A stretch of 27,700 nucleotides of DNA, taken from Willaertia magna (lineage: Eukaryota; Heterolobosea; Eutetramitea; Acrasida; Naegleriidae). This document shows positions 8,480 to 17,049 of this stretch, one piece after another (within the stretch, counting starts at the first letter, position 1; each line of letters starts with the position of its first letter). The notes below the pieces were generated by a model. That model was given only the letters and a program-made list of their open reading frames with translations. It was not told the DNA's origin and searched no databases. The stretch is from positions 1 through 27,700 of the forward strand of contig CADWAF010002300.1 of assembly GCA_902984215.1 (NCBI GenBank). Direction: 5' to 3'. A program made the position numbers and the translations under genes.

Positions 8480-8984
8480 ATATTTTTCGTTTTAAAAATA
8501 ATTTTTTAATAACATTTATAATAATTATAATTTAATTTAAAGTAAACATTTATAATTTGTGTAATTGAATAAAGTTCAAATAAGAATAAATAATTATAAA
8601 ATTTTTTTAACTTTGATTTTTATTTTTCAATTTATTTTTAATTATTAAAAATTGTTTAATTTTATTATTATTTATTTGTATTTAGTGTAAATTATTGTAT
8701 TAATTAATATTATTTAAATTATTTTAAATTTGTTGTTAATATTTATTTTATAATTTTTATTTTTTTAAAAATATACAATATTAAATATTTAATAATTAAT
8801 TTTTAATAAATTTATAATTATGATTATCTTACTATTTGTATAATATTTAATATTTTATATAAACTTAATTCTAATAATGGACCAATTTGATTATAATTAT
8901 AAATATTATTTTTAAAAATTTTAATAATATAAATATTTTAAATATAAACATTCAATTAAAATTTAATTAAAAAAAATTATTTAT

Positions 8985-9019
8985 TATAATATTAATTTAA
9001 ATAACTTATAATTTAAATT
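8985..9019 (+). repeat. 35-bp direct repeat, copy 1
   Basis: Matches 9336-9370 at 34 of 35 positions; the single difference is T versus A after the shared AAATAAC. The shared core includes TATAATATTAATTTAAATAA. The copies start 351 bases apart. Confidence 0.6.
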
Positions 9020-9335
9020 TAAAATTTAATAAAAAAAGTTTTTTTTTTAAAAAATATATAATAAATTATTTATTTAATAATTTTAAATAAAATTTATTTT
9101 ATTATAAAATTAATTAAATATATTAAATATATTTATTATAAAAAATTTTTTATTTTATTTATTTAAATATATTTTTAATTAAAATTAAATTTTAATAATT
9201 AATAAAAATTATTAAATATAAAATAATTAAATTGTACTTTATTAAAAAATAAATTATATTTTTATAAAAATTGTGACGTATTGAAATTATGTTTTTAAAT
9301 TAAAAAAAAAAGATTTATTAAAATTAAATATTTTT

Positions 9336-9370
9336 TATAATATTAATTTAAATAACATATAATTTAAATT
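9336..9370 (+). repeat. 35-bp direct repeat, copy 2
   Basis: Second copy of the repeat at 8985-9019, ending 28 bases before the stop of the leftward RCC1 gene. Flanking sequences do not match further, so only a short segment is duplicated. Confidence 0.6.
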
Positions 9371-9398
9371 AAAAAAATATTTTATATTTATTTAAAAA

Positions 9399-10478
9399 TT
9401 ATAAATTTATTATTTTATATTTTTTATTTAAACTTTTAAAAATATCTATACTTCTTATACTTTGGTTGGATGAAAACACTTCATTTTCATTGGTTAGTAA
9501 AATAGAAAGATTATTACCACTTCCAATTTGTTTAATAATATATTTTCTCATATAATAAATATTTTCATATTTTTCTAAATTGAATTTATCTCCAGTACCT
9601 AGTTGACCAACGGTATTTTCTCCGGTTGTATAAATTCTATTGTTATCTGATAGGATAATTGAATGATTTTTACCAAATTTTATATCAATTATTCTTTCAG
9701 AAAAGTTATTTGATAGTTTTACCTTTTCAAATGTCAAAAAATTTGATGATTGATTTTCAATACCTAATTGACCTAGTTCATTATTTCCACAACTAAATAA
9801 TTCACCTTTATTTGTAATAATTGATAAATATTTTCTATTACAAATAATTTCTTTTATTTCATTTATTATATTATTATATTTATTAAATAATAAATTATTA
9901 ATATTTGTAAATTCTTTAAAAACTAAATTGTCCTTAAAATTTAAACTTCCAGTAAAATAAAAATCGTCATAAATTGTTTTAATTAAAGTAAAATAATCAC
10001 CACACCAAATCTTTGAAATTAAATGTCCTGGAAAATCTAATCTTATAAATTTTGAAGTGTAGTTGTTATCAATGCCACTGGTTTCTGTTAATTGTAGTTG
10101 TGAATGACCTAACTGAAAATTTCTATTCTTTCCACAACCATATAGTTCACCATTAATTGTTAAAAGAAGTAAATGATGTTTGCCACCAACAATTAATTTA
10201 GGTTTATTTAATAATGACAGTGGATATTTTACAGGTGAAGCAATAGGTGTTGGATTAATTTCTTCTTCTTCTTCTTCTAAATAATCACCTTCATCATTAA
10301 TAATGGTGACGAAATTTGAGTCAAGAGGACAAAGCCCACAATATAGAAGATCTGTCATTTTTTTTATGAATTTTGTTGAATATCTGTCACTAATTTGTCC
10401 GCTGTGTTTTATGGTTAGCCAAAGTAGTTTATTGGGACAATTAGTATATTCTACCTGAACTGACAATGAAGTTGTCAT
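9399..10478 (-). CDS. RCC1-repeat (beta-propeller) protein (359 aa)
   Basis: Several RCC1 repeats are visible: residues 98-124 (GGKHHLLLLTINGELYGCGK, FQLG), 159-180 (degenerate), 213-240 (YLSIITNKGELFSCGNNELG), 268-294 (NHSIILSDNNRIYTTGENTV then GQLG) and 319-340 (partial). RCC1 proteins fold into a seven-bladed propeller and act as Ran exchange factors or as protein-binding platforms. Here only about five repeats are seen and the last is eroded, so a Ran GEF role is unlikely to be assured. Residues 68-73 are six Glu in an acidic loop. The coding end runs into the AT desert, so the C-terminus may have been shortened. The ATG at 10478 has a good N-terminal context, and the gene is single exon. 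Confidence 0.8.
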   Translation of the reverse strand: MTTSLSVQVEYTNCPNKLLWLTIKHSGQISDRYSTKFIKKMTDLLYCGLCPLDSNFVTIINDEGDYLEEEEEEINPTPIASPVKYPLSLLNKPKLIVGGKHHLLLLTINGELYGCGKNRNFQLGHSQLQLTETSGIDNNYTSKFIRLDFPGHLISKIWCGDYFTLIKTIYDDFYFTGSLNFKDNLVFKEFTNINNLLFNKYNNIINEIKEIICNRKYLSIITNKGELFSCGNNELGQLGIENQSSNFLTFEKVKLSNNFSERIIDIKFGKNHSIILSDNNRIYTTGENTVGQLGTGDKFNLEKYENIYYMRKYIIKQIGSGNNLSILLTNENEVFSSNQSIRSIDIFKSLNKKYKIINL

Positions 10479-10573
10479 TTGAGTAGAAGTTCAGAAACAA
10501 TGTTAGTGACAAGTTTTTTGCTTTTTAATTTACTTTTTTAATAAATATTGTTTTGTATAAATTTTGTAATTTT

Positions 10574-12055
10574 TTACCTTAGTTCTTTCAAAAGAATTAA
10601 AATTACAGTAACGTTATCCATAGATCCACTGCTAATGGCCGTTTCCACCAATTTTTCACAAGCCATTTTAGCATCTCTGAACTGTGCCAGCAGTTGATAC
10701 ACCAAGTAAACAGCCTCTTGGGAGCTCATCACATCCCATAAGCCGTCACAAGCCACTATTATAAAATCTGAGTCTCTCGTAATTTGTAACACTGATAATT
10801 CTGGTTTAATACTAACCAGCTCACTTCCTCTTTCCTTAAATTCATAATCTCCAAAAGCTCTAGACACAGCTAAGGTTCCGTTTATTCTTCCAAATGTAAC
10901 TAAACCTCCATACTTTTCAATTCTTTTTCTTTCATCTTTTCTTGTTGGTTTATGATCTTGTGTTAGCTGAACCGCGTTCCCAGCGTGAGCCATTACACAT
11001 CTAGTGTCGCCCAGATTTGCAATAATTAATTGGTCATTCCTTAATAAACATACAGTGGCAGTGCAACCAGAATAAGCATAAAACTCATAGTTTTCATCTA
11101 CAATTACAGTTTTTTTGTGGGTACTATCACATTCAGCTCTAAACTGAAAGTCACACGCCTCAAATGCATCATTAAAAGCAGTTTCCACATTGGTCAGAAA
11201 ATGTTTGTTTTTCCCTATTAATTTGTACAAGTTCTTTCTGCAAAATTCAGCACATTCCGAACCGCAATGTCCATCGAACACTCCAAACATTGAATGAACC
11301 TTATAAGGCGACCCAATATTTAAGGTTTCATCTATATTCTTTAAGAAGAAATGTTCATCCTCCATGGTAGGTCTTTTCCCTATAGAACTCGCCGAGGCAT
11401 ATGATATTTGTCTTGAATTTCCGAAAAGACTTTGAGCTTTCTCAGTTTCAACAACGTTCTTAGTTATTTGAATACATTTATGATAAGGGTTGTTGACTTT
11501 ATCAAGTTTTAAATCGAAATTTGAACCTGAAATTGTTATTGAAGAAATTAGTTCATCCTCTGCCCTCGATTTAGCGCTAGATGATTTTAGTTTCCTTAAC
11601 TGTAACTCCTCCTTTTCTTGATAGTTATTATTTGGTTTCGCTGATGATTGAGGAGTTCTTTTAGGCTTCGTAACAGTTTTCTTGTTGATGCTTGTTGAGT
11701 TATTGGATTTCTTATCTATGCATGGCAGTATAGTAGAACCCCTAGATGTATTATTAGAAGGGGCCGGTTTGTTATTATTAGTAGTTAAAGGGAGTAAGTC
11801 TTTGCCTTGTTTTAGTGTGCAGGAAGGCAAACCATGAAAGAAAGAGTCTCCCTGAATGCTTTTTCTTAATGGTTGTTCTGGTTTAGAGCCTAACCCTAAA
11901 GTCTTATTTAATCTTTCATAAGCCCCTAAATGATTAACACTATTTCTTTCATACCCAGGTCCTAATAACTTTCCACTCCTGTTGTTACCTACGTTAGAGA
12001 TTCTTTGAATAGGCGAGCTGCTCTTCAATCTAGAAGGCTTGTTAGCATACATCAT
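10574..12055 (-). CDS. PP2C-family (PPM) Ser/Thr protein phosphatase (493 aa)
   Basis: The catalytic domain spans residues about 217-493 and has all the PPM signatures in order: RPTMEDEH (Glu232/Asp233), FGVFDGHCG (Asp261/Gly262), SGCTA, NLGDTR, LTQDHKP, GTLAVSRAFGD, VACDGLWDV (Asp437) and SMDNVTVILI (Asp480). The acidic residues bind the two Mn/Mg ions that activate the attacking water, so the enzyme should be active. Residues 1-210 are Ser/Asn/Lys-rich and look disordered, probably for regulation or targeting. There is no signal peptide or membrane segment. Base composition is more balanced than in neighbouring genes, as expected of a conserved gene. It diverges from the Rab gene across 476 bp. 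The physiological substrate cannot be inferred. The start is a double ATG; the first was taken. Confidence 0.95.
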   Translation of the reverse strand: MMYANKPSRLKSSSPIQRISNVGNNRSGKLLGPGYERNSVNHLGAYERLNKTLGLGSKPEQPLRKSIQGDSFFHGLPSCTLKQGKDLLPLTTNNNKPAPSNNTSRGSTILPCIDKKSNNSTSINKKTVTKPKRTPQSSAKPNNNYQEKEELQLRKLKSSSAKSRAEDELISSITISGSNFDLKLDKVNNPYHKCIQITKNVVETEKAQSLFGNSRQISYASASSIGKRPTMEDEHFFLKNIDETLNIGSPYKVHSMFGVFDGHCGSECAEFCRKNLYKLIGKNKHFLTNVETAFNDAFEACDFQFRAECDSTHKKTVIVDENYEFYAYSGCTATVCLLRNDQLIIANLGDTRCVMAHAGNAVQLTQDHKPTRKDERKRIEKYGGLVTFGRINGTLAVSRAFGDYEFKERGSELVSIKPELSVLQITRDSDFIIVACDGLWDVMSSQEAVYLVYQLLAQFRDAKMACEKLVETAISSGSMDNVTVILILLKELR

Positions 12056-12531
12056 ACGTTTTTTTTAAGATGCTTTTCTAGCTGTTACGTTCAATAAAAA
12101 TCCCTAAATCTCAATAAAATTCAAATAAGGCAATAAGAGCACCAGCTTTGCTTGCGAATCATAAAGTACAGGTAAGTTGATGGACTCTGAAAGGCCCATC
12201 ATTAGAACTTAATTAAGGAAGAAGTTTTTGCATTTGAAGGCAAAGGAGAATAGAATTACTTGATGTAATTCAACAGTCGCATTCTGCCTTAAAATTAACC
12301 CAAAGCAGGCGTTGTTTTGAATAATTTTTTGTTTTGCAAGTTTGCTAATACTGTCGAAATTTGCAATGTCAGCAAATCGTCAAGAAAACCAACACACAAA
12401 CCTAATATTCAGAACAACATTTAATTAACTCTAGCCAAACCTTTCGCCTTATCACCAACAATTACCCTCAAACAATGTTATTTAAAAAAAAATCATCTTT
12501 TCAAAAAAAAAAAATTGACTTGTAAAAAAAA
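12056..12531. promoter_or_regulatory. Divergent PP2C/Rab intergenic region
   Basis: This 476-bp gap should hold promoters for both flanking genes. It is moderately AT-rich and ends in long A-runs just before the Rab ATG. A donor-like GTAAGT at 12172-12177 on the Rab strand could mark a 5'-UTR intron, but no acceptor can be assigned with confidence. No RNA gene or strong repeat is seen. Confidence 0.4.
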
Positions 12532-13551
12532 ATGGGTTGTGGCAATAGTAAAGGAGGTTCCAGTGGTAGTAGTGGATCAAAGGGATTAAAAGTACAAGGT
12601 CAAGATAATGGTACAGATAATTCAAAAGTGACGTATAAAATTCTATTATTAGGAGATGCAGGTGTTGGAAAAACTTCACTGGCAATTAAATGGGTTGATG
12701 GTAGTTTTCAAGAAAATTATATCGCTACTATCGGCGTTGATTTTAAAAAAAAAGATATCACTGTAGATAATCAACATATTAAATTACAAGTAAGTGTTTT
12801 TATTTTTTTTATATTTATTTATTTATTTTAAATAATAGATTTGGGATACGGCTGGTAAGTTTTTTTTTTAAATAATTAATTTTTTTTTGAATATTTGTTG
12901 TTGACAAAAATGTCATGAATCAAAAATTAATCATCATCGGAAAAATGTAATGAAATAGGTCAGGAACGATATAATACCAGTAAGTACACTTTTTTTTTTG
13001 TATTTTAAAAAAAAAATATTAATATCCATAAACCATAAATTTTATCTACAATAATAATTATATCAAACTTTCAATAACTTCTATAATAACTATAATAATA
13101 ATAACAATTTTAATAGTACAAGCAACCTATTATAGAGGATGCGCTGGCGTAGTAGTAGCCTATGATATAACTGATGCAGATAGTTTTCAAAATGTTAAGA
13201 AATGGATTGATAATATAGAAAAACATACTTCACCTAATGATGATATTACGGTTTTACTTGTTGGTAATAAAGCAGATTTAGAAGAAGAAAGAATGGTTAA
13301 ATTGGAAGATGCAAATAATTATTGTAAGAATACAACTTGTTTAATTGATAAATGTTTTGAGGTTAGTGCTAAATCTGGAAAGAATGTAAAGTAAGTTTTA
13401 TTTTTATTGGATGATTTAATTGTTTACAAAAAATTTTTTTGTAAATATTTTTTTAATTTTTTTTTGTAAATATTATATTTTTTGAAATAGTGATGCTTTT
13501 GTAACTTTAGTTGAAACTATTCATAGAAAAAAGAAAGCTAAAAAAATTTAA
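12532..13551 (+). CDS. Rab-family small GTPase with N-terminal lipidation signal, five exons (209 aa)
   Basis: Exons are 12532-12789, 12839-12854, 12959-12979, 13117-13390 and 13491-13551; all four introns start GTAAGT and end TAG, and the frame closes exactly at TAA. The protein has GDAGVGKTS (P-loop), ATIGVDF (switch I Thr), WDTAGQERYNT (switch II), NKAD and SAKSG. Rab features such as YYRGC and YDITD are present. It begins MGCGNS, a textbook myristoylation and palmitoylation signal, then a Gly/Ser linker. It ends in a Lys-rich tail (RKKKAKKI) with no cysteine, so it cannot be prenylated. Plant ARA6-type Rab5 proteins have this same swap. The likely role is vesicle traffic at endosomes or the plasma membrane. 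The domain call is sure; the subfamily is not. The Gln of TAGQE is kept, so GTP hydrolysis should be normal. Confidence 0.9.
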
Positions 13552-13824
13552 TTTTATTTAATTAATTTTTATATAAAATATTTTTCATTGTAGTTTATTT
13601 TAAAACAAAGTTTATTAATTTTTTTTACAATAATTTCCAAATTAATCAAATTTTAATCTTTGAACAATACATCCATCAACAAACATCGCCCCTTTTATTA
13701 TTAACAATTCCATTAGGTCTTCAATTAATCCTTTCATTCCCACTCACAATTTACTTGTGCCAATTATCTCAATCAATTCCGTCTCTCTTTGAGTGATGGA
13801 ATTTTTTCAAAAGCTTAAAAAAAA

Positions 13825-14940
13825 ATGAAGCGTTTAGCTAATACCACTCTTTTTGGATTGAAAAATGCATTTTATACATTGTCATCGGTAAATCATCATC
13901 ATGCCAATAAGATTGGAATGATAATGAATAATGGAATGAAATTATCATCTTGTTTAAATTCTGCGACAATGAGTAAATGTTTTCATTATAATTTAATAGT
14001 AGAGGCAACAAAGAAAGATAAAGAAGTAAAACGAACAAATAATAAACAAACAAAAGAAGAAGAAGATGAAGAAAATGATATGGTAATGGAAGAAGATGAG
14101 GAATTTGAAGATGATGATTATGATGATGAAGGAGGTAGAAGAAAAAAAAGTTTATTATTTAAAGAATTATTAGAAGAAGAAGAAGTTAAAGAAAAAGAAC
14201 CAGAAACAGAAGAAGAATATTTAGAAAGATTAGCAAAAGATTTAGGTATCCATTGGAACCATTATTTCCGTAATTTAAGTAAAAGAAAAGAACTAAGAGA
14301 TCATTCCCACGTTTTAGTAACAAGTGATGAAGAATTAGGAATTGATCATATAACAAAATTAATAAATAGAGAGATCCCACCAGAATTTACGACTTATAGG
14401 CTAATTAGGATAAGTGATGGGGCAATGCTTGGAGATAAAGTACCTAGAGCGCAAGCTGAGGAGATTGCAAAACAAGAAGGTTTAGATTTAATATTAGTTG
14501 TTGCTAATGTTAGTCCACCTGTTGTTAAGTTGGGGGATTATAATACATATTTAAAACATTTAATTATTAAAGATAAAGTAAGTGGGTTAAAAGACTTGGA
14601 GAAAGAAGTTGAAGAAAAGAAGACAAAGGAAATTAAATTTAGTGGAAGTATAGATGGAAATGATTTAAAAACGAAAACTGCAAAATTAGCAAATTTATTA
14701 ACTCGTGGAAAGAAAGTAAAAGTTATTTGTTATCGTTTTCAAGATGATGAAAAGGGAATGAATTTAGTTGAATCTTTTGTTGAGAAGGCTAAACAACTTG
14801 TACAACAATCTATAGATGTGGATTTAAAGAAGGCTTTAGAAGAAGAGAAACCAACGAAACAAAAAACTGAAATAGTTACTGTTTTAAGATTGAAACCTGA
14901 GTTCTTAGGAAAGAAGACAAAAGGAAAAGATGAAAAGTAA
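13825..14940 (+). CDS. Mitochondrial translation initiation factor IF-3 (371 aa)
   Basis: Residues about 190-247 match the IF-3 N-domain (RLIRISDGAMLGDKVPRAQA, DLILVVANVSPPVVKLGDYN) and 266-357 the C-domain (KEIKFSGSIDGNDLKTKTAK, GKKVKVICYRF, GMNLVESFVEKAKQLV). IF-3 keeps the small ribosomal subunit free and checks the initiator codon. The N-terminus (MKRLANTTLFGLKNAFYTLS) is basic and amphipathic without acids, a typical mitochondrial presequence, so the factor should act in the organelle. Between it and the IF-3 core lies a strongly acidic stretch, about residues 77-135, unlike compact bacterial IF-3 (around 180 residues). A Lys-rich tail ends the protein. It is single exon, with an A-run before the ATG. 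A plastid location is less likely given the amoeboid signs. Confidence 0.88.
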   Translation: MKRLANTTLFGLKNAFYTLSSVNHHHANKIGMIMNNGMKLSSCLNSATMSKCFHYNLIVEATKKDKEVKRTNNKQTKEEEDEENDMVMEEDEEFEDDDYDDEGGRRKKSLLFKELLEEEEVKEKEPETEEEYLERLAKDLGIHWNHYFRNLSKRKELRDHSHVLVTSDEELGIDHITKLINREIPPEFTTYRLIRISDGAMLGDKVPRAQAEEIAKQEGLDLILVVANVSPPVVKLGDYNTYLKHLIIKDKVSGLKDLEKEVEEKKTKEIKFSGSIDGNDLKTKTAKLANLLTRGKKVKVICYRFQDDEKGMNLVESFVEKAKQLVQQSIDVDLKKALEEEKPTKQKTEIVTVLRLKPEFLGKKTKGKDEK

Positions 14941-15351
14941 ATAACAATAAAGTAAGTTTCAGTTGACAAATAGAAATAATAATTATCATCAACTTTTACC
15001 CTCTTGCCTGTTGAAAGGTTTTACTTTTAAACAGTTGCCCTATTATTACTTCTCTAATACCACAGATACCTGATCTTGTTCAACTTTATAACTAGTAGAT
15101 ACGCTAATTAGTAGTTCCGATTCACAACAATTTAATGATAAGTTAAATGGAAAACCGCTTTATCTACATTTAGTATGTTTTAGTGGATCGTTCTGTTGCC
15201 TTTTTTCTCCAAACATTGACTTAAAAAATTCAGAGTCGATCTTCATTTGCGATGAAAATCCCATTCACAAAATTTTACAAAAGATGTCACTTCTGTTAAC
15301 CACAACAGAACTGAAAAGAAAAAATTAACTCCACAAATCTTAAGTAAGACA
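14941..15351 (+). promoter_or_regulatory. Intergenic region upstream of the first Asn/Gln-rich gene
   Basis: These 411 bases follow the IF-3 stop; a poly(A) signal AATAAA lies at 14946-14951, 6 bases after it. Upstream of the next ATG are the 12-mer TTTTCTCCAAAC at 15203-15214, which recurs before the paralogue at 17050, and a short hairpin, TTCTGTT/AACAGAA (15291-15297 and 15304-15310), 42 bases before the ATG. No RNA gene was seen. Confidence 0.45.
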
Positions 15352-16410
15352 ATGAACAATTCACATCAACAAGGTTCTTCTTCGTTTGAATTTGGTGGTA
15401 ATGTTAATCAATACTGTAACAATAACTGCTATTTGCAAAGTGAATCAGAGCTTGCACACTTTGTACATGATTACCTCCATTACAATAACTTTTATAATAG
15501 CACTACTACAGGTAATGAACACCAACAACAAATGGCAACTAGTAACATTAATAACCAAGATGATAATAACAATCATAACATTTGTAATCATAGCCCAGAA
15601 ATATTTGGTCAGCAACAATACTGGAATAATAACAATAGTCAACATTACAATGACTACTATTTTGCGCAAGAACAAGTTAATAACAGTAATGATAGTAGCC
15701 ATCCAGTAGTAATGCCTAATCATTACTACACAACAGGTTTAGCATCTCATTACAATGATTTTCATAATATCAGTAACCACCATAGTGTAAATTATCAAAA
15801 TGTAAATAGTGTGGTTTGTAATAATGATAACAACAACCAACAATTATACAACGCAGGTATGGTAGTTAACCATCCAGCAACTAATCAACCATTTAATGGT
15901 TTAAATGTTCAAAATTTCCCTCAAACAATGTCTTATAACAATAATTCTAACAACGACCAAAGTTTAGCATTGTTGCTCTTGTACTCTCTTGTAAACAAAC
16001 TGTCAGCTGCTAACTCTCCATCAGTACAACCTCAACCACCAAGCATGCCTCAAGAGCAACAATTTCCAACAGAGTTTTGTCAAACTGTTGTGCCTCAAAA
16101 AGCAGTTAGCGTTCCAGTTTTCCAAACTCCTCCTACACCTGTAAAAACCAATGAGATTGATGTTAAACAAAAGAAATCTTCGAAACCAAGAACTAAAAGA
16201 AAACGATCATTAAGTAATGGTTCTGAAAGTGTCAATTCATTCACAGGAGAGAGCCCTGCTTTTATAATTCACAGCAACCCAAGTGCTGGTATTACAAAGC
16301 AAACAAAAGGCAAAGGTAAAAAAACTGTCAGAATTCATCATAATTATTATAACGAGCTAGTTTTCAAGAAAAATAATCCTAATCAGCGATACTACAAGTT
16401 CTTTGAATAA
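15352..16410 (+). CDS. Asn/Gln-rich protein with a conserved basic/aromatic tail, paralogue 1 (352 aa)
   Basis: I recognise no named family. The protein is mostly low-complexity Asn/Gln/His/Tyr (1-200), then a Leu-rich helix (SLALLLLYSLVNKL, 204-217), a Pro/Gln-rich linker, a basic cluster (KKSSKPRTKRKR, 274-285) that would serve as a nuclear signal, and a final segment IHHNYYNELVFKKNNPNQRY plus YKF. The same order (short Leu-rich helix, basic clusters, same tail) occurs in the gene at 17050; over 23 tail positions 18 are identical, so they are tandem paralogues. A nuclear DNA- or RNA-linked role and a prion-like, assembly-prone N-terminus are reasonable inferences, no more. Codons for Asn mix AAT and AAC, so the runs are not simple triplet slippage. 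Confidence 0.8.
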   Translation: MNNSHQQGSSSFEFGGNVNQYCNNNCYLQSESELAHFVHDYLHYNNFYNSTTTGNEHQQQMATSNINNQDDNNNHNICNHSPEIFGQQQYWNNNNSQHYNDYYFAQEQVNNSNDSSHPVVMPNHYYTTGLASHYNDFHNISNHHSVNYQNVNSVVCNNDNNNQQLYNAGMVVNHPATNQPFNGLNVQNFPQTMSYNNNSNNDQSLALLLLYSLVNKLSAANSPSVQPQPPSMPQEQQFPTEFCQTVVPQKAVSVPVFQTPPTPVKTNEIDVKQKKSSKPRTKRKRSLSNGSESVNSFTGESPAFIIHSNPSAGITKQTKGKGKKTVRIHHNYYNELVFKKNNPNQRYYKFFE

Positions 16411-17049
16411 ATAAAAAACAAATCTTGTAATAAAAATTCTTTTTTTGAAGATGCATGTTTATTTTCGACAAATACTCTGCGGTCAACTGTGCGACTTTTG
16501 GTTACAAAAGAAACAAAAGTAAAAGTGAGGCTAAATACAGCCAACATCTCATAGGGTATTCAGTTTGGTTTGAATTGCTAATTTCTATACAACGACATCC
16601 GACATTCAAAAACAATTACTTCTCACTTTCCTTTGTGAAACCATTGAACAAACATTGTTTTAAGATGTTGAAAGCTATTTACGGAGAAAAATATGTAAAA
16701 AAAGAACAGAAACACATTTGCAGAAAAAATAAAAATTTCCATTAAAAATAATTTGTAGATTCAACGATTGGAAATTAAAAATTTTTTATAATCTATCCTT
16801 TATAAGGAATATTCTCTTTCAAAATATAGATTTAAATAATAGATACTTTTATTTCATAAAATGTAAAAAAGGTTGCGTTTAACTTATTTTCTTTGTGGAT
16901 CTTTAGTGTTTGAAGATGATTGATCTTGCATCTCCTATAAATTATAAAGGCTTTGGAGAAAACTTTAAAAAACAAAAAATTGACCTGTTTTTAGGCTGTT
17001 GTTTTCTCCAAACCAAACAATAAGCAAATAAATACTTTGAACACTTTTA
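16411..17049. other. Intergenic region between the Asn/Gln-rich paralogues
   Basis: This 639-bp gap contains a 96-codon open frame (16455-16745) that looks like noncoding AT-rich DNA: Lys/Asn-rich, without family resemblance. A 12-bp perfect inverted repeat, TTTGGAGAAAAC (16952-16963) and GTTTTCTCCAAA (17001-17012), lies 38 bases before the next ATG, and its right arm holds the 12-mer shared with the promoter of the gene at 15352. AATAAA sites overlap and follow the upstream stop codon (16406-16415). Confidence 0.5.
16952..17012. repeat. 12-bp inverted repeat before paralogue 2
   Basis: TTTGGAGAAAAC and its exact reverse complement GTTTTCTCCAAA are separated by 37 bases. The right arm plus one base gives TTTTCTCCAAAC, also present at 15203-15214 upstream of the other paralogue. 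A shared cis-element, possibly bound as a two-site operator, is a reasonable guess. Confidence 0.5.

Larger units (their letters stand above)
8480..9398. other. Extremely AT-rich gene desert
   Basis: About 920 bases consist almost wholly of A and T, with very few G or C. No open frame of note and no RNA gene is present. It lies between the RCC1 fragment and the 3' end of the RCC1-repeat gene. It contains a 35-bp near-perfect direct repeat, listed separately. A slightly more complex patch lies near 8870-8900. It may be decayed gene sequence, a matrix-attachment-type region or a replication-prone AT tract; none can be shown from sequence alone. Confidence 0.6.

Noticed and set aside
12482..12685. 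Leftward frame over the first Rab exon
   Set aside because: Antisense shadow of the Rab P-loop exon; the hydrophobic look comes from complementing Asn/Lys codons.
15386..15723. Ile/Thr/Met-rich frames on both strands of the Asn-rich gene
   Set aside because: Out-of-frame translations of AAT/AAC runs; the Asn/Gln frame is supported by its paralogue.
16455..16745. Open frame of 96 codons between the two Asn/Gln-rich genes
   Set aside because: Lys/Asn/Phe-rich translation without family resemblance, poor start context and a composition like the AT-rich gap; a length like this is expected by chance.
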